From Streptomyces sp. NBC_01335 (GTDB lineage: Bacteria; Actinomycetota; Actinomycetes; Streptomycetales; Streptomycetaceae): a stretch of 64,000 nucleotides of DNA. Positions 61,322 through 64,000 of the stretch are shown in pieces (within the stretch, counting starts at the first letter, position 1; every line of letters starts with the position of its first letter). The stretch is from the NCBI RefSeq assembly GCF_035953295.1, contig NZ_CP108370.1, positions 6,557,001 to 6,621,000 on the forward strand, read 5' to 3'. A program made the position numbers and the translations under genes. The notes under the pieces are model-generated. The model made no database searches. It saw only the letters and a program-made list of their open reading frames with translations, and was not told the DNA's origin.

Positions 61322-61381
61322 TCAGCCCGCCGGACAGATGGCGCTGGACATGCGGCAGAGGTCGACGTGACGTCGACTCAC
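61322..61381 (-). CDS. Cys-containing leader peptide of the sir/cys operon
   Basis: GTG 61381 to TGA 61322, 19 residues: MSRRHVDLCRMSSAICPAG. HVDLCR then a second Cys is the recurring pattern of short leader peptides before sulfur genes in actinomycetes. TGGAATTGCCTTG upstream offers a GGAA ribosome site. The GGCGGGCTGAG at its end (minus strand) can pair with a CTCAGAGCCGCC segment near 61230, a possible long-range structure before sirA. Cys-codon stalling (TGC, TGT) coupled to operon expression is the likely role. Confidence 0.72.
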   Translation of the reverse strand: MSRRHVDLCRMSSAICPAG

Positions 61382-61464
61382 CAAGGCAATTCCAGTTCCA
61401 GACATGACGGAAGCGTGTCACGCGCATCTCCGGCCAGTCCATAGCTATCCATCATGCGGACGAG

Positions 61465-61487
61465 ATCGTCTCGCACGGTGAGACGAT
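61465..61487. promoter_or_regulatory. Perfect inverted repeat in the sir operon promoter region
   Basis: ATCGTCTC (61465-61472) and GAGACGAT (61480-61487) are exact inverses around a 7-bp gap, about 85-105 bp upstream of the leader-peptide start. A candidate operator for a sulfur regulator. The rest of the 61382-61641 spacer holds an A/T patch (GGATAGCTATGG, minus strand, near 61441-61450) as possible promoter, and no gene. Confidence 0.5.
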
Positions 61488-61641
61488 GTGGCTTGTGTCA
61501 CCCGTACGCGTCACCGTTGGGTCCTCATAGGTCCCGCAATGTCCCAAAAGGTGCCCACGGGCCCTCCATCAGGCGGGTGTTCAGCTGGTGGACGCCCAGC
61601 TCAGCCTGGGTGGGTGCGCCGGGGGTACGTCCGGATACGCC

Positions 61642-61675
61642 GGGGCGCGCGCCGGAATGCTCCGGCGCGCGCCCC
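61642..61675. terminator. Strong hairpin terminator of the GNAT gene
   Basis: A perfect 15-bp stem GGGGCGCGCGCCGGA (61642-61656) with its complement (61661-61675) and ATGC loop, 7 bp beyond the minus-strand GNAT stop. It also insulates the sir operon promoter. Confidence 0.88.
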
Positions 61676-61681
61676 TCCCGC

Positions 61682-62278
61682 TCAGACGGGAAACGCCCCC
61701 GGCCACGGTCCGGGGGCCGCCACCTCGGGCTCCGGCGCGACCTTCGTGTCGAAGAGCCGGAACCCACGGCGCTCGTAGTTGGCCAGGGCGTGCGGACCGT
61801 CCAGCGAGCAGGTGTGCACCCACACCCTGCGGGTCGCCTGCCGCCCGGGCCACCGCTCGGCGAGATCCCAGGCGCGCGCGACGCCCACACCGAGCAGATG
61901 GCCGCCGATCCGGCGCCCCCGGAAGGCGGGAAGGAGCCCGAAGTACATGATCTCCACGACACCGTCGTCCTGCGGGTCCAGCTCGATGTACCCGGCCGGC
62001 GTCCCGTCGACGTACGCCACCCATGTCTCGGCCCCAGGCCGGTCCACGATCTCCTGCCACTGCGCGTACGTCAGGCCGAGCCGGTCCGTCCACCGGACGT
62101 CCCCGCCGACCGCCGTGTAGAGGAAACGGCTGAACTCCGGCGACGGCACCTCGGCACGGACGACCGTCACGTCGCCGTCCGGCGCCTTCGCGGGTTCGAG
62201 ATCGGCGGGAGAGGTCTGCTCCAGGGACCAGGTGGTCACGTCGGTGGTGGGGGCGGCGGGGCGATCGGGGCTGTTCAT
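61682..62278 (-). CDS. GNAT family N-acetyltransferase
   Basis: 198 residues from ATG 62278. GNAT core: AYVDGTPAGYIELDPQDDGV, EIMYFGLLPAFRGRRIGGHL (acetyl-CoA loop RxxGxG-like), VWVHTCSLDGPHALANYERR and GFRLFDTK. N-terminal 60 residues are a separate segment (DWSLEQ-like TWSLEQTSPADLEP) before the domain. Acceptor unknown. Ends at a strong terminator. Confidence 0.88.
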   Translation of the reverse strand: MNSPDRPAAPTTDVTTWSLEQTSPADLEPAKAPDGDVTVVRAEVPSPEFSRFLYTAVGGDVRWTDRLGLTYAQWQEIVDRPGAETWVAYVDGTPAGYIELDPQDDGVVEIMYFGLLPAFRGRRIGGHLLGVGVARAWDLAERWPGRQATRRVWVHTCSLDGPHALANYERRGFRLFDTKVAPEPEVAAPGPWPGAFPV

Positions 62279-62350
62279 GGGCGTCAGGGAACCACGAGGG
62301 CCACCCGGGCGGCGAGGCGGGGGGCGGGACGGGCCGGAACGGGCCGCCCT

Positions 62351-62420
62351 CCGGGGCGTCCGTGCCCCACGCGCCGTCTTCCGGGGCGTCGGTGCCCCAC
62401 GCGCTGTCTTCCGGAGTGTC
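62351..62420. repeat. 30-bp tandem repeat, 2.3 copies
   Basis: 62351-62380 and 62381-62410 differ at two bases (CCGGGGCGTC, GTGCCCC and CACGCG blocks); a decayed third copy follows to 62420. Each unit contains GGGGC/GCCCC, so a small hairpin repeats. It lies downstream of the GAF gene and upstream of the GNAT gene, where it may end transcription. Confidence 0.7.
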
Positions 62421-62486
62421 CGGGGCGCCCGTAATCCGGGGGGCCGTCTCCCGAAGGCGCCCCGGACCCCAGGAACGTCCTCGCCC

Positions 62487-63791
62487 TCAGGAGTTCCGCG
62501 CCGACGCCCTGGCGCGCACCACCACCGGCGCGGTCGAGTTCGGCAGCAGATCGGCCGGTTCCTCCGGGTGCACGACCTCCACGTCGACCCCCTCCCGGAA
62601 GCGGTACGGGCGGTGCGCCAGCACCTCCGCGAGGTGACGGCGCATCCGGGAGATCTCGGCGCGCACCGTCACCGTGCGGGTGCCGTCGCCGAAGATGTCC
62701 CGCGCCAGCTCGGAGGCCGTACACCCCTCCGTGCGCAGCGCCAGCGCGTACAGCATCTCCGCGTGCCGGGGCGAGAGCCGCTGCGTCCAGGTCCCGACCG
62801 GCCCGGCCACGTGCACCACCGGCTGCCCGGCCCGCCCCAGGTCCAGCACCACCCGGCGCGGCGGCCCGTCCGAGGCGTTCTGGGACGTCCCGTCCACCAC
62901 CTGGACCAGCCAGCCCCCGGGCAGCGGCTCCACCCGGCACATCCCCAGCGACGGGAACCACACCCGGCCGGCAGCGAGCGACTTGGGCAGCGGCAGCCGG
63001 TCCACCGGCGGCATTCCGGCCACCGCCGCCAGCCATCCGTGAGTGTCGACGGCGAGCGCCCGGCCGCCGATCCGGCAGAGGATCGGCGCCGCCACGGACC
63101 GCAGCCGCTCGATCGTCGCCAGGTGGCGGTTGCGTATCTCGCTCTCGGCGAGCTTGGCCACCGAATCCACCAGGGCCAGCGTCGCCGGGTGGAAGGTGGA
63201 CTCCGGACCGCTGACGTCGACGATGCCGATCAACCGCCCGTCACGCGGGTCACGCACGGGGGATGCGGCGCACGTCCAGCTTTGCAGGACGTCCACGAAA
63301 TGCTCCGCGGAGTGCACCCGAACGGGGGTACGCGCGGCCAGCGACGTACCGATCGCGTTGGTCCCCCGCACCGGCTCGGTCCACGTGGCACCCTCCTCCA
63401 GCCGGATGCCCCCCGCCCGTCGCAGCACGGAACGGTCGCCCTGGCGCCACAGCACGCGTCCCTGCGCGTCGGTGACCACCATGATCTGCCGGGTGACGTC
63501 CACGAAGGAGGCCAGGCCTTCGCGCAGCGACGGAATCACCGCGCCGAGCGCCGTGGACCGCCGCTCGTGCTCGATCTCCTCGGCCTCCATCAGCGCGCCG
63601 TCCGGCGCCCGCTCCGGATCGACCCCGCTGCGCAGCGCCCTGGACCAGGAAGCGTCGATCTCCGCCCGGGGCGCCGCGCCGGCCGGCCGGCCCGAGAGCC
63701 GCGCGTCGCGGGCCCGGCGGAGCGCGCGTACCGCGTCGGCGGGCGCCGGCGGGGGCGTTCGGGCAGAGCCTGTCTCCATCACTGGCTTCAC
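62487..63791 (-). CDS. GAF-domain transcriptional regulator (AcoR-like)
   Basis: 434 residues from GTG 63791, chosen because GGGGGAGAACTC precedes it; ATG 63779 is the alternative. Residues 40-290 contain a GAF-type sensory region (FVDVTRQIMVVTDAQGRVLW, GTNAIGTSLAARTPVRVHSA, GIVDVSGPESTFHPATLALV) as in AcoR-like activators. There is no sigma-54 ATPase domain. The C-terminus TQRLSPRHAEMLYALALRTE, then TASELARDIFGDGTRTVTVR forms a winged or HTH DNA-binding region. Probably controls a gene divergently beyond the right edge. Signal unknown. Confidence 0.85.
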   Translation of the reverse strand: MKPVMETGSARTPPPAPADAVRALRRARDARLSGRPAGAAPRAEIDASWSRALRSGVDPERAPDGALMEAEEIEHERRSTALGAVIPSLREGLASFVDVTRQIMVVTDAQGRVLWRQGDRSVLRRAGGIRLEEGATWTEPVRGTNAIGTSLAARTPVRVHSAEHFVDVLQSWTCAASPVRDPRDGRLIGIVDVSGPESTFHPATLALVDSVAKLAESEIRNRHLATIERLRSVAAPILCRIGGRALAVDTHGWLAAVAGMPPVDRLPLPKSLAAGRVWFPSLGMCRVEPLPGGWLVQVVDGTSQNASDGPPRRVVLDLGRAGQPVVHVAGPVGTWTQRLSPRHAEMLYALALRTEGCTASELARDIFGDGTRTVTVRAEISRMRRHLAEVLAHRPYRFREGVDVEVVHPEEPADLLPNSTAPVVVRARASARNS

Positions 63792-64000
63792 GAGTTCTCC
63801 CCCACACAAGGTGCCTCGGGCCCCGGTCGAGGTCCCAAGGTACTCATCCTCATCGCCGCTGGGGGCCCGCGCGTTCCACGTGCCCGCCCCGCTTGCAACC
63901 CTTTGCAACTCTGGCCAAGCCTCGGGCGAAGGGTGAGAATGTGTCCACACCGTTCGGCGCGGCTTCGCGTCGGCGCCGCCCGGTGCAGCACCGGCGGGGA
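63792..64000. other. Right-edge intergenic region upstream of the GAF regulator
   Basis: 209 bp without a recognised complete gene. The first 60 bp carry the GAF-gene leader. The TTGCAAC pair is listed separately. A plus-strand gene start may lie just outside the window. Confidence 0.35.
63893..63909. promoter_or_regulatory. TTGCAAC direct repeat, one helical turn apart
   Basis: TTGCAAC at 63893-63899 and 63903-63909, start-to-start 10 bp. The core TTGCAA is itself a palindrome, so dimeric binding on one DNA face is suggested. Position 100-120 bp upstream of the GAF gene, in the divergent region; it may be the binding site of that activator. Confidence 0.45.

Overview
The window is high-GC actinobacterial DNA and almost certainly Streptomyces. 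Coding bias is strongly G/C at the third position, GTG starts are frequent and spacers are short and GC-rich. The families are typical of the genus: an SAV2148-type HEPN protein, a DUF1707-FHA protein, a GAP1-like protein, trehalose-forming GH13 enzymes, and a sirA-cysHCDN-ssu cluster with a Cys-containing leader peptide. No rRNA or tRNA was recognised. Assignments come from reading translated frames and motifs; no database search was run.

Layout. 1-7 kb: a partial DUF692 (MNIO) oxygenase gene, then a three-gene minus-strand operon. It encodes a small EACC1-like protein, a caspase-transmembrane-solute-binding-VWA fusion, and a solute-binding lipoprotein. Behind it lie two decayed fragments and a very small orphan type I-E CRISPR array with a degenerating end. 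This is the most unusual part of the window. 7-16.8 kb: mostly housekeeping and accessory genes: a PTH2-type protein, AIM24, a polysaccharide deacetylase, a nucleobase permease, OsmC, ZapE, a RibD-C reductase, murC and msrB. 16.9-28.4 kb: a SulP transporter, a DUF2267 protein, an orphan GAP1-like protein, a VOC protein, a nucleoside kinase, an S41 protease, a MerR-sliding-clamp fusion, a tandem-GNAT protein and an M24 peptidase. 28.5-40.1 kb: alpha-glucan and trehalose metabolism (treZ, treY, glgX) mixed with GH1 and GH29 glycosidases, an NAD(P)-binding protein/HxlR pair and an FHA protein.

40.4-51.7 kb: a HEPN protein, a DEDDh exonuclease, an arsR-MFS operon behind a near-perfect 54-bp palindrome, a phosphotransferase, a sugar ABC operon and small enzymes. 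51.9-61.4 kb: one long minus-strand sulfur-assimilation operon, in transcription order leader peptide, sirA, Zn-ribbon, cysH, cysC, cysD, cysN, two micro-ORFs, ssuA, ssuB, ssuC and a CbiX-type chelatase. Most early junctions are 4-nt stop/start overlaps. It would activate sulfate (CysDN, CysC), reduce APS/PAPS to sulfite (CysH) and sulfite to sulfide (SirA), import sulfonates (Ssu) and supply siroheme (CbiX). 61.7-64 kb: a GNAT and a GAF-domain regulator.

For follow-up I would look first at the membrane-anchored caspase operon, the MerR-sliding-clamp fusion with its apparently leaderless 19-bp-spacer promoter, the 54-bp palindrome before arsR, and the micro-ORFs and Cys leader in the sulfur operon.
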